A stretch of DNA of 33,284 nt from an uncultured Flavobacteriales bacterium (GCA_903823565.1 CAIJTF010000038.1:1-33284), one strand, 5' to 3'. Shown: positions 1 through 9,326, counted from the stretch's first letter. Made by a program: numbers and translations. Notes: generated by a model from the sequence alone, not told the origin.

Positions 1-1248
1 ATACCAGACGATCCATGTTTTGTGGGCGTAGTAACAAACAATGGTAATTTAACCGATGTCAATGATTTATCCTTTATCAATTCATTCCCTGCTGGAACGT
101 TTACCAACAATACGGTTTACTTCGTTCCTTTGACCATGTACAGCATACAAGACGGAATTTATAGCTATGTTACCCTACCTGCATTGGGATGTTATGACCT
201 CGGCGATCCTATTGCTGTGCAGTACTTACCAGATGTCACCACCAGTTATACCTGTAACTGTGCCAATGCTACGGCAACCATAACGGTCAGTGGAGGTCTA
301 CCCTCCTTGAATGGTTCTTCGTTTACGGCTAACACCCCGGTTCCAGCATCGGCAGGATTTGCCGTAAATACAGCGACCAACAATGGAAACATTGTAATGA
401 ATAATTTAACGGCTTCAGGGCCATTCGGATGTACCATCACCGATGCTGCGGGATGTGTTTATCCGTTCACTGGAACCTATGTGGGCCCAGAACCTGCTAG
501 CATCACCTATCCTGACAACGTATATTGTTTAGGCGATCCCGATCCAATTGCAACCATTGGCGGAACCTTAGGCGGCACGGTGACAGCAGGCCCAGGAATT
601 TCGGTTAACCCCACAACGGGAGACATTGATTTGTCCGCATCATCCGTTGGAAGCTATCAAATTACCTACACCTCTCCCGCAGCGGTTTGTCCTGGTATCG
701 ATCAGTTCTTAATCACTATATCGCAAAGCCCGCCCGTTGATGCGGGGACGGACAAAGTCATTTGTTTTGGAAATGCGATTCAATTGGATGCCACGGGGGC
801 CAATACCTATGTATGGAATGTTCCGACGGCTAATGGAATGTCCTACATGCCTGGTCCGGGCACCCAAGAATTAATTGTAACTGGAACAAATGCCTCTGGA
901 TGTAGCGCTCAGGACACCTTGTTGGTGGAAGTGTTGGAGGATTGTACGGGAGAGGATGTGGTATACTGGGTCCCCAATACCTTCACACCGGATGGTGACC
1001 AATATAACCAATCGTTTAAACCGATTTTCTTCTCGGGTTACGACCCGTATGAATATGCTTTTTATGTGTTTAACCGATGGGGAGAATTGGTCTTTGAATC
1101 GCGTAATGTAAAATTTGGATGGGACGGAGCCACAGGTAAGTCAGGGCATAAAGCACCGGACGGTGTTTACACATGGAAAATTGTCTTCAAGACTATCAAT
1201 AACGATGAGAAAATCATGGAAGTAGGTCATGTCAACCTTATCCGTTAA
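1..1248 (+). CDS. Large secreted protein with gliding-motility C-terminal domain (5' end missing)
   Basis: The reading frame is open from the first base, so the true start lies before the window; an internal GTG at 22 is not a credible start. About 415 C-terminal residues are visible. They are rich in Thr, Asn, Gly and Ser, with scattered Cys pairs, and look like stacked immunoglobulin/PKD-like beta domains. The last ~95 residues, from [15 protein letters not shown] to GHVNLIR, are a gliding motility-associated C-terminal domain (CHU_C, type B sorting signal). The key features are the NTFTPDGD opening, the [11 protein letters not shown] core and the DGVYTWKI strand. Proteins of this family are exported by T9SS and attached to the surface or released, and are often adhesins of several thousand residues. 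The ligand cannot be told from this fragment. The stop codon lies in a TTAA shared with the convergent msrBA gene. Confidence 0.9.
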   Translation: MPDDPCFVGVVTNNGNLTDVNDLSFINSFPAGTFTNNTVYFVPLTMYSIQDGIYSYVTLPALGCYDLGDPIAVQYLPDVTTSYTCNCANATATITVSGGLPSLNGSSFTANTPVPASAGFAVNTATNNGNIVMNNLTASGPFGCTITDAAGCVYPFTGTYVGPEPASITYPDNVYCLGDPDPIATIGGTLGGTVTAGPGISVNPTTGDIDLSASSVGSYQITYTSPAAVCPGIDQFLITISQSPPVDAGTDKVICFGNAIQLDATGANTYVWNVPTANGMSYMPGPGTQELIVTGTNASGCSAQDTLLVEVLEDCTGEDVVYWVPNTFTPDGDQYNQSFKPIFFSGYDPYEYAFYVFNRWGELVFESRNVKFGWDGATGKSGHKAPDGVYTWKIVFKTINNDEKIMEVGHVNLIR

Positions 1249-2297
1249 GGAAGTTCTTTCCTTTTATCTTTAAATGCTTTTCTAAACTTTTCAATTTTTG
1301 GTTTGACGACGTATTGACAATATTGGTTATCGGGATTGTTCGCAAAGTAATCATGGTGATAGGCTTCCGCGCGATAAAAATTATTAACCGCGGTTAATTC
1401 CGTAACAATGGGACTGTTCCATACTTTTTCTTTTGTCAAGCGGTTTATGTACGATTGTGCCTTTTCTTTTTGACTTTCGCTGTGATAAAAAATAACGCTT
1501 CGGTATTGCGTACCTACGTCGTTACCTTGACGATTTAATTGGGTAGGGTCATGAATCCACCAGAACAACTCAAGCAACTCATCAAAGCTAATGGCTTTGG
1601 GATCGTAAACGATTCGAGCTACTTCGGCGTGCCCCGTTGAACCGGAGCAAACCTGCTCATACGTTGGATTTTTAATAGAACCTCCAGCATATCCAGGATA
1701 TACTTCCACAACGCCTTTTAATTCCTTAAAACAGGACTCTACGCACCAAAAGCAACCCGCTCCAAACGTAGCTTCCTCTAAAGACTCGGACGCTTCTTTG
1801 GCATTGAAATCTAATGACACTGAGTTGATACAGTAGCGCAAGCCAGTGGGTTTAGGACCGTCTTCAAAAACATGTCCTAAATGCGCATCGCAGGAGGAGC
1901 ACCGAATTTCAATCCGCTCCATTCCGTGAGAAAAATCTTTAATTTCCTTTACGGAACCTTCTTTTATTACATCGTAAAAACTTGGCCAACCAGAACCGGA
2001 TTCATATTTCGTTTCGCTGGAAAAAAGGGGGGCATCACAACCTATGCAATGGTAAGTTCCTTTTTCTTTATGGTAAACATATTTTCCCGTGAAGGGTCTT
2101 TCGGTACCCCCTTCCTGAATGACGTAGCAAACATTTTTAGGAAGCATTTTCTTACCGTAAGGTTGTAAGTTCTCCTCGGATGGTTTTTCCATGTTGTTTT
2201 CTTTTTTAGTTTGTGAATAGGTACAGGCCCCAATTGCAAATAGGACAATGAAGGATAGCAGGGCCTTAGGTTTCTTTAAGGTATTTTCGAACAGCAT
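1245..2297 (-). CDS. msrBA: Bifunctional methionine sulfoxide reductase MsrB-MsrA, predicted lipoprotein
   Basis: This protein reduces R- and S-methionine sulfoxide in oxidised proteins. The N-terminus has basic residues, a hydrophobic stretch and a lipobox-like FAIGAC with Cys25, so the enzyme is probably an envelope lipoprotein. The MsrB domain (about 40-165) has the zinc cysteines CIGC (84, 87) and CSSC (133, 136) and the catalytic Cys156 in RYCINS. The MsrA domain (about 175-340) begins with the catalytic motif GCFWC (Cys182). The order is B then A, the reverse of the neisserial PilB-type A-B fusion. The start chosen is ATG at 2297; an in-frame TTG at 2306 is less likely. The gene overlaps the end of the upstream transporter by 32 bases, which suggests co-transcription. 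Family assignment is certain; lipidation is inferred. Confidence 0.93.
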   Translation of the reverse strand: MLFENTLKKPKALLSFIVLFAIGACTYSQTKKENNMEKPSEENLQPYGKKMLPKNVCYVIQEGGTERPFTGKYVYHKEKGTYHCIGCDAPLFSSETKYESGSGWPSFYDVIKEGSVKEIKDFSHGMERIEIRCSSCDAHLGHVFEDGPKPTGLRYCINSVSLDFNAKEASESLEEATFGAGCFWCVESCFKELKGVVEVYPGYAGGSIKNPTYEQVCSGSTGHAEVARIVYDPKAISFDELLELFWWIHDPTQLNRQGNDVGTQYRSVIFYHSESQKEKAQSYINRLTKEKVWNSPIVTELTAVNNFYRAEAYHHDYFANNPDNQYCQYVVKPKIEKFRKAFKDKRKELP

Positions 2298-2952
2298 AAT
2301 GTCCAATATAGATTAAGGGGGTTAATGCAATGCCTATTAACAACTTTAATCCATAATTTGTTGGCGCAATGGTTAGAAAATCCGAAAAACTAAGGTTTCC
2401 GGGCAAAACGAATCCGATAAACAAAACGACATAGGAATCTAGGCATTGCGATACGATGGTACTTCCTGTGCTGCGCAACCAAATAAGCCTATTCCCTGTT
2501 TTTCCTTTGATCCATTTAAACAAAAAGGCATCTAAAAGCTGAGATAAAAGGAAAGCAGCTACACTACCAACGATCACCATTTGAGCTTGCCCGAAAACCA
2601 AGCGAAAGGAACGATCATCGGCTAAAGAGGAACCAGGGATAGAAACAGCGGGAATATTCAGCGCGATGCCTACCACGAAAAAACAGTATAAAATAAGTCC
2701 TGCGGTAATCCAAGAAAGTTTTCGAACGGCCTTGTGTCCGTAAAATTCATTTAACAAATCCGTTAGCAGAAACACTATAGGCCATGGTAGGATTCCCATG
2801 ATGGTTTTAAAAGGACCAAATGAAATGCCGAGAAAGGATCCCGAAATTGGAATACTAATCAGTTTATTAGAAATTAATTCAGCGGTAACGACATTGGTAA
2901 TAAAAAGTCCGGATAAAATAATGAACAACCATGTTTTTCGATCAAATACCAT
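2266..2952 (-). CDS. yhhQ: Queuosine precursor transporter, YhhQ/VUT family
   Basis: This is a polytopic inner-membrane protein of about 228 residues with six likely helices. It matches the YhhQ (DUF165, VUT) family, known to import preQ0/preQ1 for queuosine tRNA modification. Supporting segments are the N-terminal helix followed by [11 protein letters not shown], the [10 protein letters not shown] motif after the third helix, the [13 protein letters not shown] segment and the late [14 protein letters not shown] segment, all typical of the family. The start chosen is ATG at 2952; the frame stays open to a TTG at 2976, which would add eight residues. The 3' end overlaps msrBA. No queuosine biosynthesis genes lie nearby, so the substrate is assigned from the family alone. 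Confidence 0.88.
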   Translation of the reverse strand: MVFDRKTWLFIILSGLFITNVVTAELISNKLISIPISGSFLGISFGPFKTIMGILPWPIVFLLTDLLNEFYGHKAVRKLSWITAGLILYCFFVVGIALNIPAVSIPGSSLADDRSFRLVFGQAQMVIVGSVAAFLLSQLLDAFLFKWIKGKTGNRLIWLRSTGSTIVSQCLDSYVVLFIGFVLPGNLSFSDFLTIAPTNYGLKLLIGIALTPLIYIGHYAVRKYLKET

Positions 2953-3058
2953 AAAAAAGAGGGAATTTAAAATCAATCATTCATAAACGGTGCCTTGTGT
3001 AAGGGATAAATATTCATAACCAATGTGCAAGGACAACGAACCAACACGAAATTATAAC

Positions 3059-3066
3059 TAATTTTG
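3059..3066 (+). promoter_or_regulatory. Candidate -7 element TAATTTTG for the MerR gene
   Basis: The octamer TAATTTTG fits the Bacteroidota -7 consensus TAnnTTTG exactly and lies 18 bases before the ATG at 3085. No TTG is seen at the expected -33 distance, so the support rests on the -7 match and its placement. Confidence 0.45.
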
Positions 3067-3084
3067 ATACCATACCTATTAAAT

Positions 3085-3435
3085 ATGCTTCCCTTTGAAT
3101 TGAATTCTTTAACAAAGCTATATTACAGCATCGGTGAGGTCGCAACGTTATTTTCGGTCAATGCCTCCTTGCTGCGCTTTTGGGAAAAGGAATTCGGTTT
3201 AGAGGTCAAAAAGAAAAACCAAAAAGGCAATCGATTATATTCCCGTGAGGAAATAAAAAAGCTTTCTGTTATTTATGAATTGGTTAAGGTTCAGGGATTC
3301 ACCTTAGACGGGGCCAAACAGAAATTAAAACGAAAGGAAGCGAATAATAACGTCCTTAGCCAAGATCAAATCATTGATAAACTCCTTAGGATTCGATCCA
3401 AGCTCTTGCAGCTTAAAATTTCAGAAAAGGAATAA
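3085..3435 (+). CDS. MerR-family transcriptional regulator
   Basis: This is a small DNA-binding protein of 116 residues. Residues 13-80 form a MerR winged helix-turn-helix: YYSIGEVATLFSV is the first helix-turn-helix, SLLRFWEKEFGL the recognition part, and NRLYSREEIKKL the wing followed by the next helix. The C-terminal ~35 residues are charged and helical and too short for a ligand-binding domain. It therefore resembles the short Bacteroidota MerR proteins of unknown effector rather than metal sensors; no conserved Cys or His metal site is visible. The start chosen is ATG at 3085. A TTG at 3064 is in frame but overlaps the candidate promoter. The 3' end overlaps the convergent DUF1295 gene by 23 bases. 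The target genes are unknown. Confidence 0.87.
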   Translation: MLPFELNSLTKLYYSIGEVATLFSVNASLLRFWEKEFGLEVKKKNQKGNRLYSREEIKKLSVIYELVKVQGFTLDGAKQKLKRKEANNNVLSQDQIIDKLLRIRSKLLQLKISEKE

Positions 3436-4336
3436 AACGCGGCACTTTCTTTTGGTAGTCTTTGTAATCAGGGTACTTCTGAGCCGAAATATCTTCAGAA
3501 AAATCTGAACTACCTTTAAAAAGGATAATTAAAAGAAGGCATCCAGCGATAGACCAATTTAGCCATTGTTCTGTGGCCACAACGGAAAAAAGGTAAAATA
3601 GTACCCACACCAATTGCTCCATTGCATAATTTGGATGGCGTACAATACCCCAAAGACCCGTACGAATAAAGCCATGTTCGTATTCGCCTAAGGGTTCTCC
3701 GTTGGTAATTCTGCGGTATTTTTCTGTTTGAAATTCCCATTGTTGTTGGTCAGCGACGTACTCCAGTACCACTGCCCCCACAAACAAGGCAGCTAACAGG
3801 TAATCCGCCCAAATTAGTGGGGTATCCCCCATGGCAGTTAAGATTGGCGTAGTGAAGAGAAAGATTAAAACGTTCTGGTAGGCACAAATAAAAAACAGAT
3901 TAAAAATCATCCAAACAATCGGTTTATTAAACCCTGGTCTGTTTCGTAAAACCTCCCAACGATAGTCCTCCTCTCCCTCCCAGAACTTCCACGTATAGGC
4001 TCCCCTGCGCGCAAAATTGTAAGTGAGTCGAATTCCCCACAAGGTAGCCAAGACGGCCATTAGTACCATACGGTCCGAGGCTCCTCCGGCTAGGGTCATG
4101 TGCCAAACATAATAGATGGGTACAATGCTCCATAGTTTATCAACTTGAGAATTGTTTTTGGTCAATTCTCCAACAATAAAACAGTAGGCAACTACCCCTC
4201 CTACTACGTAGGTCATTTGATTAAAAAGGATATCAAACATTAGGTCCTTCAAATTGGGATCAATGTAACCGAAATAAAAGGTAATAACAGGCAATACGAC
4301 TACCGTGAAAATTAAAAGTAAAATGGTCAATAACAT
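3413..4336 (-). CDS. DUF1295 family membrane protein (steroid reductase/ICMT-like fold)
   Basis: This 307-residue protein has about eight hydrophobic segments. The C-terminal third carries GFIRTGLWGIVRHPNYAMEQ (about 222-241) and ends with YPDYKDYQKKVPRFIP. That pattern is shared by DUF1295, 3-oxo-5-alpha-steroid 4-dehydrogenase and isoprenylcysteine methyltransferase-like membrane enzymes; RHPNY is part of the cofactor-binding region in the superfamily. The substrate is unknown, and a lipid or polyprenyl compound is a guess. It is the last gene of an mscS-thioesterase-DUF1295 run, starting three bases after the thioesterase stop. Its 3' end overlaps the convergent MerR gene. Confidence 0.88.
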   Translation of the reverse strand: MLLTILLLIFTVVVLPVITFYFGYIDPNLKDLMFDILFNQMTYVVGGVVAYCFIVGELTKNNSQVDKLWSIVPIYYVWHMTLAGGASDRMVLMAVLATLWGIRLTYNFARRGAYTWKFWEGEEDYRWEVLRNRPGFNKPIVWMIFNLFFICAYQNVLIFLFTTPILTAMGDTPLIWADYLLAALFVGAVVLEYVADQQQWEFQTEKYRRITNGEPLGEYEHGFIRTGLWGIVRHPNYAMEQLVWVLFYLFSVVATEQWLNWSIAGCLLLIILFKGSSDFSEDISAQKYPDYKDYQKKVPRFIPFLKF

Positions 4337-4339
4337 AGC

Positions 4340-4762
4340 TTAAAGTTTATATCCAGCCTTCTCGGCTGCAAAGGGGAAAAAAGTTCCGTTTGCCACAGCT
4401 AAGGTAAGATTGGATTCGTTTTTAATTTCTGCGTGCATAAAGATAACTTTTTTTCCGAGCCTTATGAGTTTTGAAGTGGCTATCAATTCCTCACCTTGTT
4501 TCGCCGCATGAAGAAAATTTACCTGCATTTCAATGGTGGAAACCACTTGATTGTTTCTTGCTACAAGCGTTAAGGCCCCTGCTCCCATGGTCGCATCAAG
4601 TATAGTTGTGATTACCCCACCGTGTAAAAAACCAGGTGTTGCTAGATGTTCGGCTTTCACCTTCATTCGGTATTGCACCTGTCCTTCTTCGAGGATAGAA
4701 AGCCTCATACCCAATAGTTCAGTGAAGCCATTGTTTTGCTCGTACTGTTCAATTAGGGTCAT
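4340..4762 (-). CDS. PaaI-family hotdog-fold thioesterase
   Basis: This is a predicted acyl-CoA thioesterase of 140 residues. The hotdog core has the PaaI-type motif GFLHGGVITTILDATMGAGA (about 44-63), whose HGG precedes the central helix with its acidic residue, followed by the long strand containing VNFLHAAKQGEEL. Such enzymes hydrolyse aryl- or medium-chain acyl-CoA esters in the cytoplasm; the exact substrate is not readable. The ATG at 4762 overlaps the mscS stop as ATGA, which points to translational coupling. An in-frame ATG at 4783 would add seven residues and overlap mscS by 25 bases, so it is the less likely start. Confidence 0.88.
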   Translation of the reverse strand: MTLIEQYEQNNGFTELLGMRLSILEEGQVQYRMKVKAEHLATPGFLHGGVITTILDATMGAGALTLVARNNQVVSTIEMQVNFLHAAKQGEELIATSKLIRLGKKVIFMHAEIKNESNLTLAVANGTFFPFAAEKAGYKL

Positions 4763-5556
4763 GCCTCGGTAGGTTTCAACCATGGAAAAAACGCATTCGA
4801 TAAATTCCTATGTACCTCATTGTAATCTTTATTCTTAACCCAACAGGTAACGGTTAACTTTCCGGCATTGGCCTCGAAATCTGTAAAAAAATAGGCAGGT
4901 TCAGGTTCTTTTAAAATGGCCTTATTTTGTTTTATAGTGTCCGAAACTAGCAATAATACTTGTTGTGCATCTTCCCCGTACTTTATTGGCAGGACGATAT
5001 CAATTCTTCGTTTCTCGAGTTTGGAAACATTAACAATGGTGTTATTAATTAAGGGACCATTGGGAAGGATGACCGTTTTTCCATCTTGCGTAAGTATGTA
5101 AGTATTGAAAATCTGAATTTCAGCAACATTCCCGGCATAGGTTAAGGCCGTTATGGAATCTCCCACGCGAAACGGTTTAAACACTAAAATTAAAATCCCC
5201 CCAGCGAAATTACTCAGCGTGCCTGAGAATGCCATACCAACAGCGATTCCCGCGGCACCAAGGATGGTAACAAACGAAGTCATGGCAATACCCAACTGGC
5301 TCATGGCCGTTAGTACCACCAAAATTTTTGTGGTTATTGACGATAGATTAATTAAAAAAGTAACCAGTCCTTCGTCGGTACTGCTCTTTCTTAAAACCTT
5401 TCCAATTAGGCGTGAAATGCGTTTTGCCAACCAAAAGCCGATCACTAAGATCAGTGCCGCCAACATTAAATTCAACCCAACTTTCGATAGATACTGAAAA
5501 ATGTCTTTGTATTCGTATCCAAGCAGCGTTTGAACGACTAAATAATTACTCTCCAC
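4759..5556 (-). CDS. mscS: Small-conductance mechanosensitive channel, MscS family
   Basis: This 265-residue protein has the minimal MscS layout. There are two N-terminal membrane helices (about 27-45 and 65-90), then the Gly/Ala-rich pore helix TM3 from TILGAAGIAVGMAFSGTLSN (about 97-116), then the cytoplasmic beta domain with FKPFRVGDSI and TVILPNGPLINNTIVN. E. coli MscS is 286 residues, so the length fits. Channels of this family open under membrane tension and release solutes after osmotic downshock. The only plausible start is GTG at 5556, because an in-frame stop lies 30 bases upstream. It heads the run with the thioesterase and DUF1295 genes and is divergent from the alkB-like gene. 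Confidence 0.93.
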   Translation of the reverse strand: MESNYLVVQTLLGYEYKDIFQYLSKVGLNLMLAALILVIGFWLAKRISRLIGKVLRKSSTDEGLVTFLINLSSITTKILVVLTAMSQLGIAMTSFVTILGAAGIAVGMAFSGTLSNFAGGILILVFKPFRVGDSITALTYAGNVAEIQIFNTYILTQDGKTVILPNGPLINNTIVNVSKLEKRRIDIVLPIKYGEDAQQVLLLVSDTIKQNKAILKEPEPAYFFTDFEANAGKLTVTCWVKNKDYNEVHRNLSNAFFPWLKPTEA

Positions 5557-5564
5557 CTTGATTT

Positions 5565-5578
5565 TATTTTCGAAATTA
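5565..5578. promoter_or_regulatory. Overlapping divergent -7-like elements between mscS and the alkB-like gene
   Basis: The 42-base gap between the two divergent GTG starts holds TATTTTCG (+, 5565-5572) and, on the other strand, TAATTTCG (5578-5571). Each differs at one base from TAnnTTTG. They overlap on a near-palindrome, TTTTCGAAATT, so one site may serve both directions. No -33 elements were identified. Confidence 0.3.
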
Positions 5579-5598
5579 GCAATTAATTAGCATTCAAC

Positions 5599-6183
5599 GT
5601 GGAACTAACCTTACTTGATGGTCCAAAAGGAGAAATTAAGCTTTGGAAAAATGTATTTTCGGAAGAGGACTTAAAGGAATACCATCATTTTTTCTTGAAT
5701 AAGATTGACTTATACCAAGGGCAAATAAGGCTATTTGGCAAAACCTATCAAAAACCTCGGTTGGAGGCTTTTTTTCATGCGATGGGAAAATCGTATACTT
5801 ATTCTAACGAGACGTTAAAGGCCCACTTCTTTCCGCCTACATTAACTCGCCTTCGAATTCAAATTGAAGAACTGGTTGGCCACACCTTTAATTCGGCATT
5901 AGTTAACGTCTACCGCAATGGTTTTGATTCCAATGGTTGGCACGCGGACGACGAAAAAGAACTAGGTCCGAACCCAATCATTGGATCGGTTAGTTTTGGA
6001 AGCACCCGAACTTTTGTTTTAAAGCATAATACCACAAAAAAAACGCTTCGAATACCGTTGTGTGATGGAGATGTACTATGGATGGGGCCCAGCATTCAAG
6101 TGGAATGGAAACATTGCATTCCAAAACAACCGAAAACGACGGATCCAAGAATTAACGTGACCTTTCGAACCCTTTACGAATAA
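5599..6183 (+). CDS. alkB: AlkB-like 2-oxoglutarate/Fe(II) dioxygenase
   Basis: This 194-residue enzyme probably repairs alkylated bases by oxidative demethylation, or removes methyl groups from RNA or protein. The iron ligands are visible as H115 and D117 in GWHADDE and H172 in WKHCIP. The 2-oxoglutarate and stability arginines are R184 and R190 in RINVTFR. The core VNVYRNGFDSNGWHADDE followed by GSVSFGSTRTFVL is most like the ALKBH2/ALKBH3 branch common in Bacteroidota. The start is GTG at 5599: an in-frame stop at 5584 rules out anything upstream, and the next ATG would remove 60 residues. The gene is convergent with the ABC permease gene, with four bases between the stops. Confidence 0.92.
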   Translation: MELTLLDGPKGEIKLWKNVFSEEDLKEYHHFFLNKIDLYQGQIRLFGKTYQKPRLEAFFHAMGKSYTYSNETLKAHFFPPTLTRLRIQIEELVGHTFNSALVNVYRNGFDSNGWHADDEKELGPNPIIGSVSFGSTRTFVLKHNTTKKTLRIPLCDGDVLWMGPSIQVEWKHCIPKQPKTTDPRINVTFRTLYE

Positions 6184-6187
6184 GACG

Positions 6188-7513
6188 TTATCGCTTTAAC
6201 CATTTAAACAATAAGGAAAGGGTAAGCTTGTGGCTGTAGGATAAAATGCCATTTTTAAACACTCTTCCGGCCAGTACCAACATCATCGCGCCAACAACCA
6301 TAGAAACAGACCATGAAATGAGCATTAATAGATAGGAGGATAAGGATACCCCCATCGTCACTTTAACCATCGAAACCATTCCAGAGGTCCAGGGAAAAAT
6401 CGCAAAGAAAGAGGTCCATGCAGAATCGGGATAAAGTGTGGCGTTATATCCCGCATAAATACTCAACCCAAAAAGCAACCAAATGGGTAGAATAAACTGT
6501 TGCCCATCGGCGTCGTCACCGCTAAGGGCACCAATAATTGTAAAAAAGGAAGCATAAACCCAATAGGTGCTCAGGAAGAAAAGGATGAAATTCGGAATTA
6601 AAAAGCCATAATTCAATTGGTTATAAAAAAGGGAAATCCCTTCGTTTACTTGAGCATAGCCTCCCATACCCAATTGTCTCCATTCCTCTGGCGACATTTG
6701 GACTCCCTTAAGATATCCGTTGAAATAATCCTCAAGGAGCACTTCTTGAAAAATCCACAATCCGAGTCCCACCAGAACAATCCAACAAAACAATTGAAAC
6801 AAAGAGGACCAGAGAACACCCAGTATTTTACCCATCATTAATTCGAACGGTTTCACGCTAGCCAACAGCACCTCCGAAATTCGATTGGCCTTTTCACGGG
6901 TAATGCTTCGAGCGATATTTGTCCCGAACACAATTAAAAAAACAATCATGACGTAGCCCAAGCTATACCCTAGCCACGAAACGTCCTGCTCCGCTTTGTT
7001 GTAAAGGTCGTTTACGTCGTTAAAATGAAAGTTCAACGGTTGTTTTATAGAGCTATATACCCCCACATATTGCGGTCCAAGGGTGTCGGAAACCAAGCAC
7101 TCCTCTACCCTGCGCTCAATTTCAAACTTCATTCTAACTTTTAAATCAACGTTGGGTGTTTGGCGGTATCGTACTTTTACCGTTTTGTTGGAGAAAATGG
7201 CTTCGTTAATCTCCACTAAGGCATCGTATTGCTGAAATTCTTTACCTTGTTTAAACCGTTCAATATCGATGTATTCTTGTCTAAACGCATAACTTAGCCC
7301 TTCTTTTCCAATGGGTTTAATGCGATTATCCATCAACCCTGTAGGGTCAGCCACCAACACCCTCATGGAAAGAACGCCTTGGTTCTTGGACTGGATGTAT
7401 CCATAAATAAACGCCAAGATTAAAAGGGGCCCGAGGACCAACATCACGTTAAACGAGCGGCTTCTAAATCGCTCTAAAAATTCACGAGCAGCAATAATAA
7501 GGCTATTCTTCAT
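6188..7513 (-). CDS. ABC transporter permease, NatB/ABC-2 type
   Basis: This 441-residue membrane protein has one N-terminal helix (about 21-41), a soluble extracytoplasmic region (about 45-180) and a cluster of five or so helices to the C-terminus. The segment NIARSITREKANRISEVLLASVKPFELMMGKILG (about 199-232) is the diagnostic cytoplasmic coupling region of NatB-type ABC-2 permeases (COG1668), which export sodium, drugs or unknown compounds. Its ATPase partner overlaps it by 11 bases, so the pair is surely one transporter. It is the last gene of the grpE-dnaJ-CPBP-ABC run. The substrate is unknown. Confidence 0.92.
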   Translation of the reverse strand: MKNSLIIAAREFLERFRSRSFNVMLVLGPLLILAFIYGYIQSKNQGVLSMRVLVADPTGLMDNRIKPIGKEGLSYAFRQEYIDIERFKQGKEFQQYDALVEINEAIFSNKTVKVRYRQTPNVDLKVRMKFEIERRVEECLVSDTLGPQYVGVYSSIKQPLNFHFNDVNDLYNKAEQDVSWLGYSLGYVMIVFLIVFGTNIARSITREKANRISEVLLASVKPFELMMGKILGVLWSSLFQLFCWIVLVGLGLWIFQEVLLEDYFNGYLKGVQMSPEEWRQLGMGGYAQVNEGISLFYNQLNYGFLIPNFILFFLSTYWVYASFFTIIGALSGDDADGQQFILPIWLLFGLSIYAGYNATLYPDSAWTSFFAIFPWTSGMVSMVKVTMGVSLSSYLLMLISWSVSMVVGAMMLVLAGRVFKNGILSYSHKLTLSLLFKWLKR

Positions 7514-8426
7514 GATGGTGGGCTGCTATTAGTTTCACAAACACATCCTGCATACTTGGAATTTGCTCTTCGATTAATTCCAACGACAAGGAACCCGAAA
7601 GAAAGGTAAAAACATCATTAAACGACTGATCAGCGCGTTTCCGAATGACCGCCTCGCGATAATTTTCGCTGAGTTCTTTTGTCTCGATAATTTCAAATCC
7701 GGTCCACAAAGCGTTGGCAAAAGCTACGGCATTCCCTCGAAAGCGAATCTTATAATCACCATTGCGGTGCTTTGATCTAAGGTCTGCGACCTTATCATTC
7801 GCCAGCAACTTTCCTTGATGGATTAAAGCTACTTCATCGCACAATTCGTCGACACTTTGCATGTTATGGGTTGAAAAAACAACGGTTTTGTCCTGCTGGA
7901 CAAAGGTCTTTATTTCATCCAGTATGAGTTGAATGTTTAGCGGATCGAAACCGCTGAGGGGTTCGTCTAAAATAATTACTTCTGGACCATGAACAACAGC
8001 CGCTATGAATTGAATTTTCTGCGCCATCCCTTTTGACAAGGCATCAATGCGTTTGTTTTCCCAGTCGGAAATACCAAATTTTTTCAACCAATGTATAACA
8101 TTAGCCTGCGCTTCTTTTCCGGAAAGCCCTCGTAATTTTGCTAAAAAAATCAGGTGGTTTTTTACGGTCATCTCGCGATACAATCCCCTTTCCTCCGGTA
8201 AATAACCAAAGGAACGAACGTGGGAGGCTGTCAGCGGCATCCCCTGTACCATAACCGATCCTGACGAGGGTGATAAAATTTGATTTAATATTCGAATTAG
8301 GGTGGTTTTACCTGCTCCATTGGGACCGATTAGGCCGAAAACTTTTCCTTTCGGAATGGTAAATGAAACCCCATCCAAGGCTAGTTTGTTTTGAAATGAT
8401 TTTTGAATATCAACCAATTCTATCAT
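7503..8426 (-). CDS. ABC transporter ATP-binding protein, NatA type
   Basis: This 307-residue ATPase has Walker A GPNGAGKT (34-41), a signature loop reading LSKGMAQK (about 130-137, in place of the usual LSGGQ), Walker B VIILDEP (about 150-156) and the H-loop STH (about 185-187). The C-terminal ~80 residues match the DUF4162 extension found on NatA-like exporters. It powers the permease encoded next, which it overlaps by 11 bases. It starts nine bases after the CPBP protease stop. The SKG signature is normal for this subfamily and does not indicate loss of function. Confidence 0.93.
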   Translation of the reverse strand: MIELVDIQKSFQNKLALDGVSFTIPKGKVFGLIGPNGAGKTTLIRILNQILSPSSGSVMVQGMPLTASHVRSFGYLPEERGLYREMTVKNHLIFLAKLRGLSGKEAQANVIHWLKKFGISDWENKRIDALSKGMAQKIQFIAAVVHGPEVIILDEPLSGFDPLNIQLILDEIKTFVQQDKTVVFSTHNMQSVDELCDEVALIHQGKLLANDKVADLRSKHRNGDYKIRFRGNAVAFANALWTGFEIIETKELSENYREAVIRKRADQSFNDVFTFLSGSLSLELIEEQIPSMQDVFVKLIAAHHHEE

Positions 8427-8435
8427 GGAACGAAA

Positions 8436-9326
8436 CTACTCATTATTTTTAAATACAGCCTTTATGCTCCATGGATAGGCTCTAAAACACAACGCTAGGT
8501 ATACCGTCAAGGAGCCAAGCAACAGCAAGATGGAGGTAAAAGAAAGGGAAACACCATTCGATTTAAACAATCCATTCAATTGAAAGGCTTGGTCGCTCGA
8601 CGTTATGAGTATTCCTTGAAAAAAATTATTGGCCACATGGAAGCCGTACGCAAGTTCCAAACCGTTATCAACGACCGTTAAAAAAGAGAGAAAAACTCCG
8701 AATCCGATGTAAACAAAAAGCAACCCGTAACCATGAGTCATTACCTCTGGATTCGAGGCGTGAAGAAGACCAAATAAAACACCAGAAAGGAGCATGGAAA
8801 ATAAGGAAGACGGAATAAGGCCATTCAATCGCTGCAGGATGAATCCTCGAAAAAGAAGTTCTTCAGCAAGCACTTGCACTGGAATAAACAAAATCAGAAG
8901 CAACATCGTTTTAAAAAAGGGAATGGCATTAAAATTCCAAACGAGCTCTTCTGTGTTCAACCCTATCTGGATGAGCGTGGTAAGGACCATTATCGAGCCC
9001 CAAAGAAAAAAGGAATAAAAAAACCTTCGGACGCTCACCTTGGATCTTCCGGTAAACAATTGAACCATAGTTCGCTTGTGAACCCAGCGTTGAAGGGCAA
9101 TTAATACCACAGCAACCAAGGCGAATGGAATCATTTGTAGTAGGAAGAAACGGGTACTACCTAGCGCAAGCGCCACTTGATGGGTATCGGATGGGTTAAT
9201 GTGGTCGGGCAGTGCAAAAAAAAGGGGAAGGCTACCTACGGTATGGGCTACGATGACCATTAATAGGGTAAACCAAACCTTGGCAGGCGTGTAGGAACCT
9301 TCTGTATTATGGAGAAACGTACTCAT
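8436..9326 (-). CDS. CPBP-family intramembrane glutamic protease (CAAX-like)
   Basis: This is a membrane protein of 296 residues with about eight hydrophobic segments. The Abi/CPBP active-site motifs are present: [12 protein letters not shown] with the paired glutamates E155-E156 and R160, [10 protein letters not shown] with H189, and the late GFHVANN with H230 and N234. Bacterial members cleave or process peptides in the membrane, but most have no known substrate. The ATG overlaps the dnaJ stop as ATGA (9323-9326), so translation is probably coupled to the chaperone gene. This suggests, without proving, a role in envelope or protein-quality stress. Confidence 0.91.
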   Translation of the reverse strand: MSTFLHNTEGSYTPAKVWFTLLMVIVAHTVGSLPLFFALPDHINPSDTHQVALALGSTRFFLLQMIPFALVAVVLIALQRWVHKRTMVQLFTGRSKVSVRRFFYSFFLWGSIMVLTTLIQIGLNTEELVWNFNAIPFFKTMLLLILFIPVQVLAEELLFRGFILQRLNGLIPSSLFSMLLSGVLFGLLHASNPEVMTHGYGLLFVYIGFGVFLSFLTVVDNGLELAYGFHVANNFFQGILITSSDQAFQLNGLFKSNGVSLSFTSILLLLGSLTVYLALCFRAYPWSIKAVFKNNE

